A DNA stretch of 64,000 bases from Bradyrhizobium stylosanthis (GTDB lineage: Bacteria; Pseudomonadota; Alphaproteobacteria; Rhizobiales; Xanthobacteraceae). The stretch covers positions 124,001-188,000 of the forward strand of contig NZ_LVEM01000002.1 in the NCBI RefSeq assembly GCF_001641335.1, in the 5' to 3' direction. Of this stretch, positions 53,817 through 63,027 are shown in pieces. The notes beneath the pieces are model-generated. The model ran no database searches and had not been told where the DNA came from. It worked only from the letters and a program-made list of their open reading frames with translations. The translations under genes and the position numbers were made by a program. Within the stretch, counting starts at the first letter, position 1, and each line of letters begins with the position of its first letter.

Positions 53817-54611
53817 TCACTCGGCGGCTTGCGCCAGCACCGGCCGCCGCGCCAGCCAGTCGCCGATGAAATGATCGAGCCAAGCACGCTCGGCCGCGTC
53901 ATACACGGCACGGTCCGCAAAATGATGATGCCGCTCGCGCGCGCCGGGCGCGCTGAGGCCGTCATAGCCGCGCGTGGTCCAGCAATGCATCATCGCGTAG
54001 GTCACATCAGGGTGGAACTGAACGCCGAAGGCATTGCCGGAGCGATAGGCCTGGATCGGAAAATCATCGCCTTCCGCCAGCAGCTCGGCGCCGGCAGGCA
54101 ACTCGAAGCCCTCGCGATGCCAGTGATAGACCTGCGCCGGCCAGTTCGGGCAGAGCGCACGTCCCGCAGCTGTGGGGCGGATCGGATAATAGCCGATCTG
54201 CGTCAGCGCCTGCGCATGCGGTGTGACGCGAGCACCCAACTGCATCGCGAGCATTTGCGCGCCGAGGCAGATGCCGAGGAACGGCCGCTGTTCGCGGAGC
54301 GGAATTTCGATCCAGTCGATCTCGCGCCGGATGTAATCGTCGGGATCGTTGGCGCTCATCGGACCGCCGAAGAACACCGCGCCGGCATGCCGGTCGAGCG
54401 TTTCGGGCAGGGGATCGCCGAAGCGGGGACGGCGGATGTCGAGGCGATGGCCGAGCGCACGCAGCGCATTGCCGACGCGGCCGGGTGTCGAGGATTCCTG
54501 GTGCAGGATGATGAGAACCGGCAACTTCGTTCCGGAGGCGGCCGCGCCCGGCGTCCTTCCTGGGAAGGGCACCACCTCTGCGCCACCAAACCTGTTCGTC
54601 CGGAACGACAT
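53817..54611 (-). CDS. Class I glutamine amidotransferase-like protein
   Basis: The 264-residue product carries a GATase1 domain with the nucleophile C115 in FLGICLGAQML, the GGPMSANDP oxyanion region, and the catalytic His in VQFHPDVTY, where Asp stands where Glu is usual. Such free-standing proteins are often annotated as GMP synthase-like or gamma-glutamyl hydrolases of small amines. The partner is unknown. It lies about 100 bases upstream of the enoyl-CoA hydratase gene on the same strand. Confidence 0.87.
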   Translation of the reverse strand: MSFRTNRFGGAEVVPFPGRTPGAAASGTKLPVLIILHQESSTPGRVGNALRALGHRLDIRRPRFGDPLPETLDRHAGAVFFGGPMSANDPDDYIRREIDWIEIPLREQRPFLGICLGAQMLAMQLGARVTPHAQALTQIGYYPIRPTAAGRALCPNWPAQVYHWHREGFELPAGAELLAEGDDFPIQAYRSGNAFGVQFHPDVTYAMMHCWTTRGYDGLSAPGARERHHHFADRAVYDAAERAWLDHFIGDWLARRPVLAQAAE

Positions 54612-54740
54612 GGCCTCTGCGAGTGCTATCGGTTCACATCGCCAGCATAGCTAAGCGAAGGTTAACATCGTGTGAGTTTGCGCACACATGCTGCACAACT
54701 GAAGCAAGCTCCGGGCCACTACGGACGCCTGGGGCTGCCT

Positions 54741-55520
54741 TCAGTGCCGCTGCCGCTGGAACCGGCTGGTGGCCGACAGGATGAAGTCGCGCGGGAAGAA
54801 CCGCAGCGCGAACGGCACAATCTTGATGCCAAGTCCAGGCAGGACTGCCCGTTTATTGGCCATCAGGCCGCGATAGGCCTGCTGTGCAACGACGGCGGCC
54901 GAGACATTGAGAAGGGCGGTGTCGTGTCCGGCCCCGACGCCGGCGCGCGCCTGGAATTCGGTGGGCACCGGCCCGGGGCAAAGTACGGTGACACGAACGC
55001 CGCGCGGCGCGAGCTCCGCCCGCAGCGCTTCGGTGAGCGAGATCACATAGGCCTTGGAGGCGTAATAGACGGCCATGCCGGGGCCCGGCAGGAAGCCGGC
55101 GACCGATCCGACATTCAAAAGCCCGCCCTTGTTCCTGATGAGATGATCGGCAAAACGCAGCGACAGATCGGTCAGCGCCCGCACGTTGACATCGACGATG
55201 CCGACCTGCTCGACACGGTCGCGCTCGATGGCATCGCCGAACACGCCGAAGCCGGCATTGTTGACGAGATGATCGAGCTCGACGCCTTCGGCGGCGAGTG
55301 CCGCGGCGATCTTCTCGCCGGCATTCGCGTCCTGGAGATCGCAGGCGATCACGATCGGCTTCTTGCCGCCCTTGGCGGCGAGCTCGTTCGCGAGCGCCTC
55401 CAGCCGGTCTGCCCGGCGCGCCGTCAGCGCGAGACGGTGTCCATTGGCGGCAAACACGCGCGCCAGCTCCGCGCCTATGCCAGCCGAGGCACCGGTGATC
55501 AACGTTACCCGCTCAGTCAC
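54741..55520 (-). CDS. Short-chain dehydrogenase/reductase (DltE-like)
   Basis: The 259-residue product from GTG 55520 (frame open to ATG 55559) begins VTERVTLITGASAGIGAELARVFAANGHRLALTARRADRL. The TGASAGIG site, NNAGFG, a GSVAGFLPGPGMAVYYASKAYV block with Tyr and Lys of the triad, and VTVLCPGPVPTEFQARAG are all present. The ARR after strand 2 favours NADP. The function is unknown. Confidence 0.9.
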   Translation of the reverse strand: MTERVTLITGASAGIGAELARVFAANGHRLALTARRADRLEALANELAAKGGKKPIVIACDLQDANAGEKIAAALAAEGVELDHLVNNAGFGVFGDAIERDRVEQVGIVDVNVRALTDLSLRFADHLIRNKGGLLNVGSVAGFLPGPGMAVYYASKAYVISLTEALRAELAPRGVRVTVLCPGPVPTEFQARAGVGAGHDTALLNVSAAVVAQQAYRGLMANKRAVLPGLGIKIVPFALRFFPRDFILSATSRFQRQRH

Positions 55521-55742
55521 GATCGATGTCTCTTGAATTGAAGATTTTTGGCCCCGCAATGGCGGAACGAGAGCATAGGCCGTGCGCGACAGGCAAGCGG
55601 CACCAGCCGCATGGCCGCTTGAGCGAATATCAGGGAAAGCAGAAAACCCGGGATTTTACGGGCGAATCCGGACCGCGACCGGCTACATTAAAGTTTCGTC
55701 ATGTGATCCGCACAACCGCTGCTAGGCAGGTTTGCGCGCGGG

Positions 55743-56231
55743 TCAGCCGCCGACGGCGCCGTCCTTGACCTGGCCGCCGGCACGCTCCGCAACGGCGTGC
55801 TTGAGCTCGATCCGGTCGCGCTGGGAAATCCCGAGCAGGTCGGACGCACGCCAGACGACGTTGTCCTCGAACTCGGAGACCTGGCCGTCGGCATAGACCA
55901 GCTCCCACATCATCTGCACGATGCGCTTGCGGCCGGCTTCGTCGAGCGAGCGCATGATGACGCTGGTGAAATGATACAGATCGACCGCATCGCCCTCGAC
56001 CTGGGTTGCATCGGCGATCAGCCGGTCGGCGGTGCCGCGATCCAGCCCGAAATGGCTCTCGATCAGGCTGTGCAGCTTGCGCTGCTCGGCCGCGCTCGGC
56101 TGGCCGTCCAGCGATACCACGTGGACCAGCAACGCGGTCGCCGCGAGCCGATAATCGCTGTCGCCGAATGCGCGGTCCTGCGCCTGGGGGGCGACAATGT
56201 CGGCGATGAACTGGCGCAGGCCGTCGAGCAT
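55743..56231 (-). CDS. TerB family tellurite resistance-like protein
   Basis: The 162-residue helical product has the TerB core LAATALLVHVVSLDGQPSAAEQRKLHSLIESHFG and RKRIVQMMWELVYADGQVSEFEDNVVWRASDLLGIS, with paired acidic D-G-x motifs that may bind metal. TerB-like proteins occur widely without tellurite resistance; the role is unknown. TAGGAC precedes the ATG. Confidence 0.88.
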   Translation of the reverse strand: MLDGLRQFIADIVAPQAQDRAFGDSDYRLAATALLVHVVSLDGQPSAAEQRKLHSLIESHFGLDRGTADRLIADATQVEGDAVDLYHFTSVIMRSLDEAGRKRIVQMMWELVYADGQVSEFEDNVVWRASDLLGISQRDRIELKHAVAERAGGQVKDGAVGG

Positions 56232-56358
56232 AAGGTCCTACCGAAATCGATGCTGCCGCGGGGGTGCGGCAGCTACAGGCATTATATGAGAGGGAAACTC
56301 AACCGGCGCAACGTGCGTCAGTTCCGCACGCGCATTACGTTTCGGCAATCCTGGGTGC

Positions 56359-56443
56359 CGTCATGGCCGGGCCTGTCCCGGCCATGACGGCGGAGAATGC
56401 AGTGCTCCTCCGCCTCCCATCGTCATTGCGAGCGTAGCGAGCC
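56359..56443. repeat. Short hairpin (CGTCATGGCCGGGC) and half copy of repeat B
   Basis: CGTCATGGCCGGGCCTGTCC with GGCCATGACGG forms a tight palindrome at 56359-56390. At 56421-56443 a single arm of repeat B (CGTCATTGCGAGCGTAGCGAG) follows, just before the end of the cyclase gene. Confidence 0.75.
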
Positions 56444-56445
56444 CT

Positions 56446-57855
56446 TCACGGAATCTCGTACACCACCATCTTGTCGGCGATGCCGCGTAGCGCCGCCTGT
56501 TTCTGGATCGGCTTGATCGCGCGCCGCTCCAGCACCTCGGCGACCGCGGGCGCGTCGAGCACGGGACCGGTGATGTGGATCTCCTGCGCGGTCGACAGGC
56601 TCTGCACGCGGGCGGCGATGTTGACGGTCTGGCCGAAATAATCCTGCCGCTCGTTGAGCATCACGGCGAGGCACGGCCCTTCATGGATGCCGATCTTGAC
56701 GATGAGGTCGGTGGTGCCGCGCTGCTTGTTGAGCTCGTCCATCGCCGCGCGCATGCGCAGGCCTGCGCCGATCGCGTGCTCGGGACGGATGAAGGTCGCC
56801 ATCACGGCATCGCCGATGGTCTTCACCACCGCGCCCTTCTCGGAGGAGATGATCTCGAGCAGCGCATGGAAATGCGCGCGCACGAGATCGAAGGCGGCGA
56901 GATCGCCGACACGCTCGTAGAGCGCGGTCGAGCCCTTCAGATCGGTGAACAGGAAGGTGAGCGAGGTGATCTGGAGCCGCTGGTCGAGACTGAGATTGTC
57001 CGCCTTGAACACGTCGCGAAACGTCTGGTTCGACAGCATCCGCTTCGCCGTGAGGAACGGCTTGCGCTTGCCGATGAGGTGATGAAGCGCCTCGGCCGCG
57101 ATGAACACCGACGGCAGCACGCGCACGCCGGCCTGGTTCTCCATCGACAGCCGCAACGGGCCCGGCCGCATCACCGTCGTCCCCGTCGGGGCCTGCACCT
57201 TGTTGTACATGATGGCGAGCTGCTGGCGGTCCTTGGTCGGCTCGCCCTGGACGTCGATGAAATGGGCGGCGTGCGTCACCGGCTCGAAGATGATGACGAA
57301 ATCGTTCGGCAATTGTAGCGACATCGTCGCCTTCTCGCCGGCCGGAAGCTCCATCGTGTCGAGCGTGACCTCGTTGGCGAGCGTCGCAAACGATTCCTTG
57401 TTGAAGTCGACGCCCGAGCTCCAGAACACCTGCTTGAAATACTCCCACACCGGAAGCGTATCAGGATCGTGCGCCGCGATGCGCCGGACGCGCGGGTTCA
57501 CGGTGAAGGAGACCTCGACCTGGTCGTCGACGGAAGCCTTGTAGCCGCAGGCGCACAGCGCGCAGTGATAGTCGTCGGGCTTGAGCGCCTTCAGCGTCGT
57601 GTGGGCACCGAGCACGCCACCGCAGCCCGGGCAGAGCACGTTCCAGCCGAGGTCGAACAGCCCCAGCCGCGCCGCATGCAGGAACGCCGAGATCGCGTGC
57701 TCTTCGTCGACGCCATGCTGCCTGGAGAAATCAAGGACATTGACGCGGTTGAGCTCGTGATCCTCGCCGTCCTCGATGAGGCGCGCGATCTCGTCGACCA
57801 CCTTCGCGTCGGCGGTCTGCTTCAGAACGGAAAACTGGGCCTGGATGTCGCTCAT
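56446..57855 (-). CDS. Class III adenylate/guanylate cyclase with N-terminal regulatory and zinc-ribbon region
   Basis: The 469-residue product has an N-terminal helical part, then a CxxC pair set (LCPGCGG near 75-81 and CALCACG near 102-108) that can form a zinc ribbon. A middle region of about 150 residues resembles the DUF5939 type. The C-terminal class III cyclase domain is at about 295-460. Metal aspartates are in FLFTDLKGST and KTIGDAVMATF, and the transition-state Asn/Arg pair is in FGQTVNIAARVQS. The K in DLKGST together with downstream pocket residues suggests ATP as substrate. It makes cAMP or cGMP in response to an unknown signal. It is cytoplasmic, with no membrane helices. Confidence 0.88.
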   Translation of the reverse strand: MSDIQAQFSVLKQTADAKVVDEIARLIEDGEDHELNRVNVLDFSRQHGVDEEHAISAFLHAARLGLFDLGWNVLCPGCGGVLGAHTTLKALKPDDYHCALCACGYKASVDDQVEVSFTVNPRVRRIAAHDPDTLPVWEYFKQVFWSSGVDFNKESFATLANEVTLDTMELPAGEKATMSLQLPNDFVIIFEPVTHAAHFIDVQGEPTKDRQQLAIMYNKVQAPTGTTVMRPGPLRLSMENQAGVRVLPSVFIAAEALHHLIGKRKPFLTAKRMLSNQTFRDVFKADNLSLDQRLQITSLTFLFTDLKGSTALYERVGDLAAFDLVRAHFHALLEIISSEKGAVVKTIGDAVMATFIRPEHAIGAGLRMRAAMDELNKQRGTTDLIVKIGIHEGPCLAVMLNERQDYFGQTVNIAARVQSLSTAQEIHITGPVLDAPAVAEVLERRAIKPIQKQAALRGIADKMVVYEIP

Positions 57856-57904
57856 GACGGGCTCTATCTCGTTTGAATCACGCCATCGGCCAGGCAAGTG
57901 CCTG

Positions 57905-59275
57905 TCATCGACGCGTGATGCGGAACATGGGTGAGTGGTCCGGCTGGGTCGTGACGACGCCGAGCGGGATCACGGGATCGGTCGCGTCGGCGAGCTCGAC
58001 GCGGAAGGCGCCGATCAGCCGGGCCAGCGCCAGCACGGATTCGGCCTGCGCGAACGGCGCGCCGACGCAGACGCGCGGGCCCGCGCCGAACGGCAGATAG
58101 GCGAAGCGGTCGGGCGCCTCTTTCGACATGAAGCGCTTTGGAATGAACGCGTTCGGCTGATCCCACAGCTTCTCGTGCCGGTGCAGCAGCCAGGGCGCGA
58201 TCATGATGATGTCGCCCTTGCCGATCTCGATTCCGGCGGCGTTGTCCTTCTCGCGCGCGGCCCGCGCGACCAGGAACGCCGGCGGATACAGCCGCATCGT
58301 CTCCTCGGTCACCGCGCGGGTGAACTTCTGGCGATCAATGTCGGCCATGCTGTCGAGATGCTCGCCGCGCGTCTCGGAGGCGACTTCCTCCTGCGTCTCC
58401 GGGTCGAGCGCGAGCAGATAGAGCGCCCAGAACAGCGCGGTCGCCGTGGTCTCGTGGCCGGCGAGGATCATGGTCGCGACCTCGTCGACGAGCTGCTCGT
58501 CGGAAAAGCCCTTGCCGGTCTCAGGGTCACGCGCGGCGTCCATGAGGTCGAACAGGTCGCGCGGCGGCGCGCCGTCCTTCTTGCCCATCGCGCGCCGCTC
58601 GGCGATCAGCATCGAAACGAATTCGGTCCAGCGCTCGCGGAAACGGGCGCGCGCCCGATCCATCGGGGTCGGCCAGGACACCGGCAGCAGCATGTCGAGG
58701 AAATATGGTCGTCCGAGCCGCTCGCCATATTCCATGACGAAGTTGCGCAAGGTTGCGCCGTGCCGGTCCATGCCGAACGAGAACATCGTGCGCCCGGCGA
58801 TCTCGAGCGTCATGCGCTGCATGATCTCGCGCAGATCGACCGGCTCGCCCGTGCGCGTGTCGAGCTTGGCGATGGTCTCGTCGAGCACCGCCGTCATGTG
58901 CGGAACGAGGTTCGCGGTCGCGCGCGGCGTGAACGCCGGGGCGAGCGTGCGGCGCTGAAACGTCCAGGAGTGCCCCTCCGCGATCAGAAGGCCGTCGCCG
59001 AGCACGGGGCGCAGCATGCGGATGCCGGCCGGCGTGCGCGTGTAGTTCTCGTAATTGGTGAGCAGGACATGCCGGATCGCATCCGGCTGGTTCAGGATGA
59101 AGCTGTTGCGGAGAAAGAAGCGTCCCTTGATGACCTCTTCCTCATAGGCGCGCTGGCCCCAGGTCGCGATCATGTTCCGGCGGATCACCGCCAGGCGGCC
59201 GAAGAACGACATGTCGTCGGGCGCGCGCGGCGGGGCCGGGGGGACGATGGGCCGACGCACACTGGCGATATTCAT
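57905..59275 (-). CDS. Cytochrome P450
   Basis: The 456-residue product from ATG 59275 has GGGAGAG upstream. The P450 signatures are complete: I-helix MILAGHETTATALF, K-helix EETMRLYPPAF (ExxR), and the heme loop FGAGPRVCVGAPFA with the cysteine thiolate. There is no membrane anchor, so it should be soluble and use ferredoxin electron donors, none of which lie nearby. The substrate is unknown; the fold resembles P450s oxidising fatty acids or terpenoids. The cyclase gene follows about 50 bases downstream on the same strand. Confidence 0.94.
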   Translation of the reverse strand: MNIASVRRPIVPPAPPRAPDDMSFFGRLAVIRRNMIATWGQRAYEEEVIKGRFFLRNSFILNQPDAIRHVLLTNYENYTRTPAGIRMLRPVLGDGLLIAEGHSWTFQRRTLAPAFTPRATANLVPHMTAVLDETIAKLDTRTGEPVDLREIMQRMTLEIAGRTMFSFGMDRHGATLRNFVMEYGERLGRPYFLDMLLPVSWPTPMDRARARFRERWTEFVSMLIAERRAMGKKDGAPPRDLFDLMDAARDPETGKGFSDEQLVDEVATMILAGHETTATALFWALYLLALDPETQEEVASETRGEHLDSMADIDRQKFTRAVTEETMRLYPPAFLVARAAREKDNAAGIEIGKGDIIMIAPWLLHRHEKLWDQPNAFIPKRFMSKEAPDRFAYLPFGAGPRVCVGAPFAQAESVLALARLIGAFRVELADATDPVIPLGVVTTQPDHSPMFRITRR

Positions 59276-59306
59276 GGCTCTCTCCCGATGTGACGCACGC
59301 AAATAG

Positions 59307-60677
59307 CTAGTAAGTCAGTTCGGCAATCGCAATCCTGTTCTCTGCGGCCGGCCAGGCACGTGCCACAATCCGTTCTTCGTCGAACTGGGCCACGATGTTA
59401 CGCCCGATCTCTGTCGCGGGAAGGCGCAGTGTCGCTGCCGCATCCGTGGGCACGCCCGGCTTGACGTCGGCGGGCTCCTTGCCGTCGAACAGCACCACGT
59501 CGCGCGGCAGCCCGAAATAGCCGCGCGGACGTGACATGATGACGACCGCACCGGCGTCCTTGTCCGCCGGCCCGAGCGGGCGCGCCGCACGCAGATGCAC
59601 GACATCGGACGAGCGCGGGAAGGGCGAGCGATAGATATGCGTGGTCGGCGCGTCCGGGGAGGTCAGGACGAATTCGAGCGACCAGCCGGATTCGACCTGC
59701 GCCGGCCCCCAGCGGCCGTCGGCGCCGGTCTTCGCGCTGTGCACCGCACTTCCCTTGCGCTCGCCGGTATCGGGATCGACGCGGAAGATATCGACGGTTG
59801 CGCCCGCCACCGGACGATTGGTCTGCACGCCGCCCGGCGTACCCGTGACGAGGCCGTTCAGCCGGACGACTTGCTCCGGCACGATCGCGATGCGCGCGGG
59901 CTCGCTGCCGGCGATGAACTTGTAGATCTCGCGAAAGGCGCGCGGGTGGAACGCCACCTCGCGATGATCGAGCGCACCGAGCACGAGATTGGTGGCACCC
60001 TTCAGCTCGGGCCCTTCATTGGTGACGCCGGTCGGCGTCCCGGGCTTGCCGATGAAGCGGCCGTCGGCCTGTGCGTATTTGTCCATGCCGTCGCTGCGCA
60101 GCGTGAGGAAGGCAACACCCGGCGTCACCTCGCTCTCGCCCTCGTTCAGGCCGCGCAGGAACGGGCCGCGGCCGTTGAACTCGTTGTTGGGTTGGTCGTC
60201 GGTCGCGAACACGCCGTGATTGGGCGTGCCACACAAGATGGCGTGGCTGACATCGCCGGCGCCGCCACTCCTGATGACGTTGCGGATCGCGTTGCCGCCG
60301 CGCGAGCTGCCGACCAGGGCCACGCGCGCCGCACCGGTCCGGCGCTTCAGTTCAGCGATGGCGGCGGCAAGCTCGCGGCGCTGGTCCTCGGCCGAGGAGC
60401 GGTTCGCCTGTTCGACCTTGTCGTCGCTGCGGGCCAGCGGATCGGTGAAGTTGATCGCCATCATGCGATCGCGCGCGATGCCGTTGGATTCCATCCGCCA
60501 CAGCGTCGTCATCCAGAGCGCATCGTAGTCGCCATTGCCGTGGACGAACAGGATCGGAGGGACCGGCCCGTTTTGCGCGGCAGGCGCCGTCTGGGCCAGC
60601 GCCCCCGTCCGCAAGCTCGCAACCGCGAAAGGCAGGCTGCCCGCCCCCAGCAGGATCGTCCGTCGCGACAGCCTCAT
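59307..60677 (-). CDS. Tat-exported alpha/beta hydrolase with C-terminal transthyretin-like domain
   Basis: The 456-residue product from ATG 60677 has a perfect GGGAGGAA. Tat signal LSRRTILLGAGSLPFAVASLRTGALAQ. Hydrolase domain at about 38-265 with FVHGNGD and the nucleophile S125 in VGSSRGGNA, a downstream NHGVF, and a likely His in LDHREVAFHPRAF. After it comes a beta-rich region from about 275 with a transthyretin/carboxypeptidase-regulatory-like stretch (VAGATVDIFRVDPDTGERKG... TGADGRWGPAQVESG). It may be a lipase, esterase or polyester depolymerase acting in the periplasm; the substrate is not evident. Confidence 0.85.
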   Translation of the reverse strand: MRLSRRTILLGAGSLPFAVASLRTGALAQTAPAAQNGPVPPILFVHGNGDYDALWMTTLWRMESNGIARDRMMAINFTDPLARSDDKVEQANRSSAEDQRRELAAAIAELKRRTGAARVALVGSSRGGNAIRNVIRSGGAGDVSHAILCGTPNHGVFATDDQPNNEFNGRGPFLRGLNEGESEVTPGVAFLTLRSDGMDKYAQADGRFIGKPGTPTGVTNEGPELKGATNLVLGALDHREVAFHPRAFREIYKFIAGSEPARIAIVPEQVVRLNGLVTGTPGGVQTNRPVAGATVDIFRVDPDTGERKGSAVHSAKTGADGRWGPAQVESGWSLEFVLTSPDAPTTHIYRSPFPRSSDVVHLRAARPLGPADKDAGAVVIMSRPRGYFGLPRDVVLFDGKEPADVKPGVPTDAAATLRLPATEIGRNIVAQFDEERIVARAWPAAENRIAIAELTY

Positions 60678-60827
60678 TTGTTCCTCCCCGGCAAAACCAT
60701 CTCTTTGCACCGCTTATAGCGGCCTAACCACTGGACAGCGAAGGACTTTCGCGGGCATCACTGACTTTGCCGGAATCACCCAAACACCACTCCAAGACCA
60801 CTTCTGCCAGCCCATTTGGAAGGGGAT

Positions 60828-62516
60828 ATGACCGAGCAGCCGAACCGTCAGACACTCGCCGGCGACGGCATCACCGCCCCGTTGCGGTTCACCGTATTCC
60901 GGCGCATCTGGCTCGCCAGCCTGCTCTCCAATCTCGGCCTCCTGATCCAGGGCGTGGGCGCGGCCTGGGCGATGACGCAGATGTCGGCGTCCGCCGACCA
61001 GGTGGCGCTGGTGCAGACGGCCCTGATGCTGCCGATCATGCTGATCTCGATGCCGGCCGGCGCCATCGCCGACATGTATGACCGCCGCATCGTCACCCTG
61101 GTCTCGCTCGCGATCGCGCTGACCGGCGCGAGCGCGCTGACGGTGCTGGCCGGGCTCAAGCTGATCACGCCGGAAACGCTGCTGGCCTTCTGCTTCGTCG
61201 TCGGCAGCGGCAACGCGCTGTTCGGGCCGGCCTGGCAATCCTCGGTCAGCGAGCAGGTGCCGCCGGAAGCGCTGCCGTCGGCCGTCGCGCTGAACGGCAT
61301 CAGCTACAACATCGCGCGCAGCTTCGGTCCCGCGGTCGGCGGCGTCATCGTCGCAGCCCTCGGCGCGGTGGCGGCGTTTGCCTGCAACGCGATCCTCTAT
61401 CTGCCGCTGCTGGTGGTGCTGCTGATCTGGCGCCGCTCGGTGGAGCCGTCGCGCCTGCCGCGCGAAAAGCTCAACCGCGCCATGGTCTCGGGCTTCCGCT
61501 ACATCACCAATTCGCCGCCGATCAAGATCGTGCTGTTGCGCACGCTGGTGATGGGCCTGATCGGCGGCGCCATCATGGCGCTGATGCCGCTGGTCGCGCG
61601 CGACCTCCTGCATGGCGGCGCACAGACCTACGGCATCATGCTCGGCGCCTTCGGCATGGGCGCAGTCGTCGGCGCGCTCAACATCCACGAACTCCGCAAG
61701 CGCATGAGCGGCGAGGCCGCGATCCGCGCCTGCACCATCTCGATGGCGTTCGCGATGGCGGCGCTTGCCGTGAGCACGGAGCCGGTGCTGACGGCCGCTG
61801 CGCTGGTGCTCGCCGGCGCGGTGTGGATGGCGGCGGTCGCGCTGTTCAACATCGGCGTGCAGCTCTCGGCGCCGCGCTGGGTCGCCGGCCGCTCGCTCGC
61901 GGCGTTCCAGGCCTCGATTTCCGGCGGCATCGCCATCGGCGCCTGGGGCTGGGGCCATCTCACCGACTATGCCGGGGTGGAGGTCGCTCTGCTGACGGCG
62001 GCCGGCCTGATGCTGATCTCGCCGCTGCTCGGAGTCTGGCTCACCATGCCGCGCGTCGGCGCCCGCAACGAGGATGCCGAGGTGCTTGCCGACCCTGAAG
62101 TCAGGTTGTCGCTCACCGGCCGCAGCGGGCCGCTGGTGGTCGAGATCGAGTATCGCGTCTCCCAGGAGAACGCGCGCGCCTTCCACAATGTGATGCAGGA
62201 CGTGCAGCTCTCGCGGCAGCGCAATGGCGCCTATGGCTGGTCGATCGCGCGCGATATCGCCGACCCCGAATTATGGACCGAGCGCTATCACTGCCCGACC
62301 TGGCTCGACTACTTGCGCCAGCGCAACCGTTCGACGCTGTCCGAACGCGCGCTGCATCAGCAGGCGATCGACTTCCACATCGGCCCCGAGCCGGTGCGCG
62401 TCCGCCGCATGCTGGAGCGTCCGTTCGGCTCGGTGCGCTGGAAGGAGGAGACGCCGGACCGCGCCAGCGAGGAGGTGCTGCCGGTGGTCGCGACCGCGGC
62501 GGGAAGCAGCACGTAG
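60828..62516 (+). CDS. MFS transporter with C-terminal soluble extension
   Basis: The 562-residue product from ATG 60828 has AAGGGGAT immediately before it. Twelve membrane segments at about 20-420 are of the EntS-like MFS_3 type (WLASLLSNLGLLIQGVGAAWAMTQ, MPAGAIADMYDRRIVTL, FGPAWQSSVSEQVP). The extra 140 residues (from about 425) form a soluble domain with VVEIEYRVSQENARAFHNVMQDVQLSRQRNGAYGWSIARD, resembling an antibiotic biosynthesis monooxygenase-like ferredoxin fold, then a hydrophilic tail. The substrate is unknown. It is divergent from the hydrolase gene. Confidence 0.88.
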   Translation: MTEQPNRQTLAGDGITAPLRFTVFRRIWLASLLSNLGLLIQGVGAAWAMTQMSASADQVALVQTALMLPIMLISMPAGAIADMYDRRIVTLVSLAIALTGASALTVLAGLKLITPETLLAFCFVVGSGNALFGPAWQSSVSEQVPPEALPSAVALNGISYNIARSFGPAVGGVIVAALGAVAAFACNAILYLPLLVVLLIWRRSVEPSRLPREKLNRAMVSGFRYITNSPPIKIVLLRTLVMGLIGGAIMALMPLVARDLLHGGAQTYGIMLGAFGMGAVVGALNIHELRKRMSGEAAIRACTISMAFAMAALAVSTEPVLTAAALVLAGAVWMAAVALFNIGVQLSAPRWVAGRSLAAFQASISGGIAIGAWGWGHLTDYAGVEVALLTAAGLMLISPLLGVWLTMPRVGARNEDAEVLADPEVRLSLTGRSGPLVVEIEYRVSQENARAFHNVMQDVQLSRQRNGAYGWSIARDIADPELWTERYHCPTWLDYLRQRNRSTLSERALHQQAIDFHIGPEPVRVRRMLERPFGSVRWKEETPDRASEEVLPVVATAAGSST

Positions 62517-62530
62517 GGTTTCTCCTCCGC

Positions 62531-62619
62531 CGTCCCGGCGCAGGCCGGGGCGGCATCAACTTCCAGTCTTCGTCAAACTTCCGCCTGTGGTTATGGGTCC
62601 CGGCCTACGCCGGGACGAC
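62531..62619. repeat. Palindromic intergenic repeat, family C copy 3
   Basis: CGTCCCGGCGCAGGCCGGGG ... CCCGGCCTACGCCGGGACGA, lying between the MFS gene and the Cys-rich gene. Confidence 0.85.
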
Positions 62620-62622
62620 AGG

Positions 62623-62838
62623 CTACTGCCCGTGATCGGTCAGCACCTTGTCGCAGCCCTTGCTGAGACGGGTGCGGTTCTGCTTCAGGCACGCCAGCAC
62701 GGCGCCATCGCCATTGTTCATCACGGCGCGGCAGAAGCGGCTGACATCGCGCGCACACGCGTCGTGTCCGGGCTGCTGTTGCGCCGACGCAGCGGATGCG
62801 CACAGGAGCAGCGAAATAATGAAAAGAAATCTGGTCAT
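62623..62838 (-). CDS. Small exported Cys-rich protein (copy 1)
   Basis: The 71-residue product has a signal peptide (MTRFLFIISLLLCASAASAQ). The mature part has cysteines spaced C-x7-C-x13-C-x11-C: CARDVSRFC, ACLKQNRTRLSKGC. This is the cysteine-rich repeat pattern (PF00839 type, also seen in eukaryotic Golgi proteins), probably with two disulfides. It shares its layout with the gene at 63028. The function is unknown. Confidence 0.82.
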   Translation of the reverse strand: MTRFLFIISLLLCASAASAQQQPGHDACARDVSRFCRAVMNNGDGAVLACLKQNRTRLSKGCDKVLTDHGQ

Positions 62839-63027
62839 CGCATAATGCCTCTTACCCGGAAGAAAGTGCGGGCGAAGCTAGTGCGACGATCCCTTGGCCG
62901 CAACGGCTTTATTGCCGGCTACATGGCACCGCCGCGTGGCCCCGACCTGACGCCGGGGCGCATCGCGAGGGGGAGCTCGTCAGATCGCAACGCTTGCAGC
63001 GTTGCGCGTTCTGTTACTGCTTGTCTC

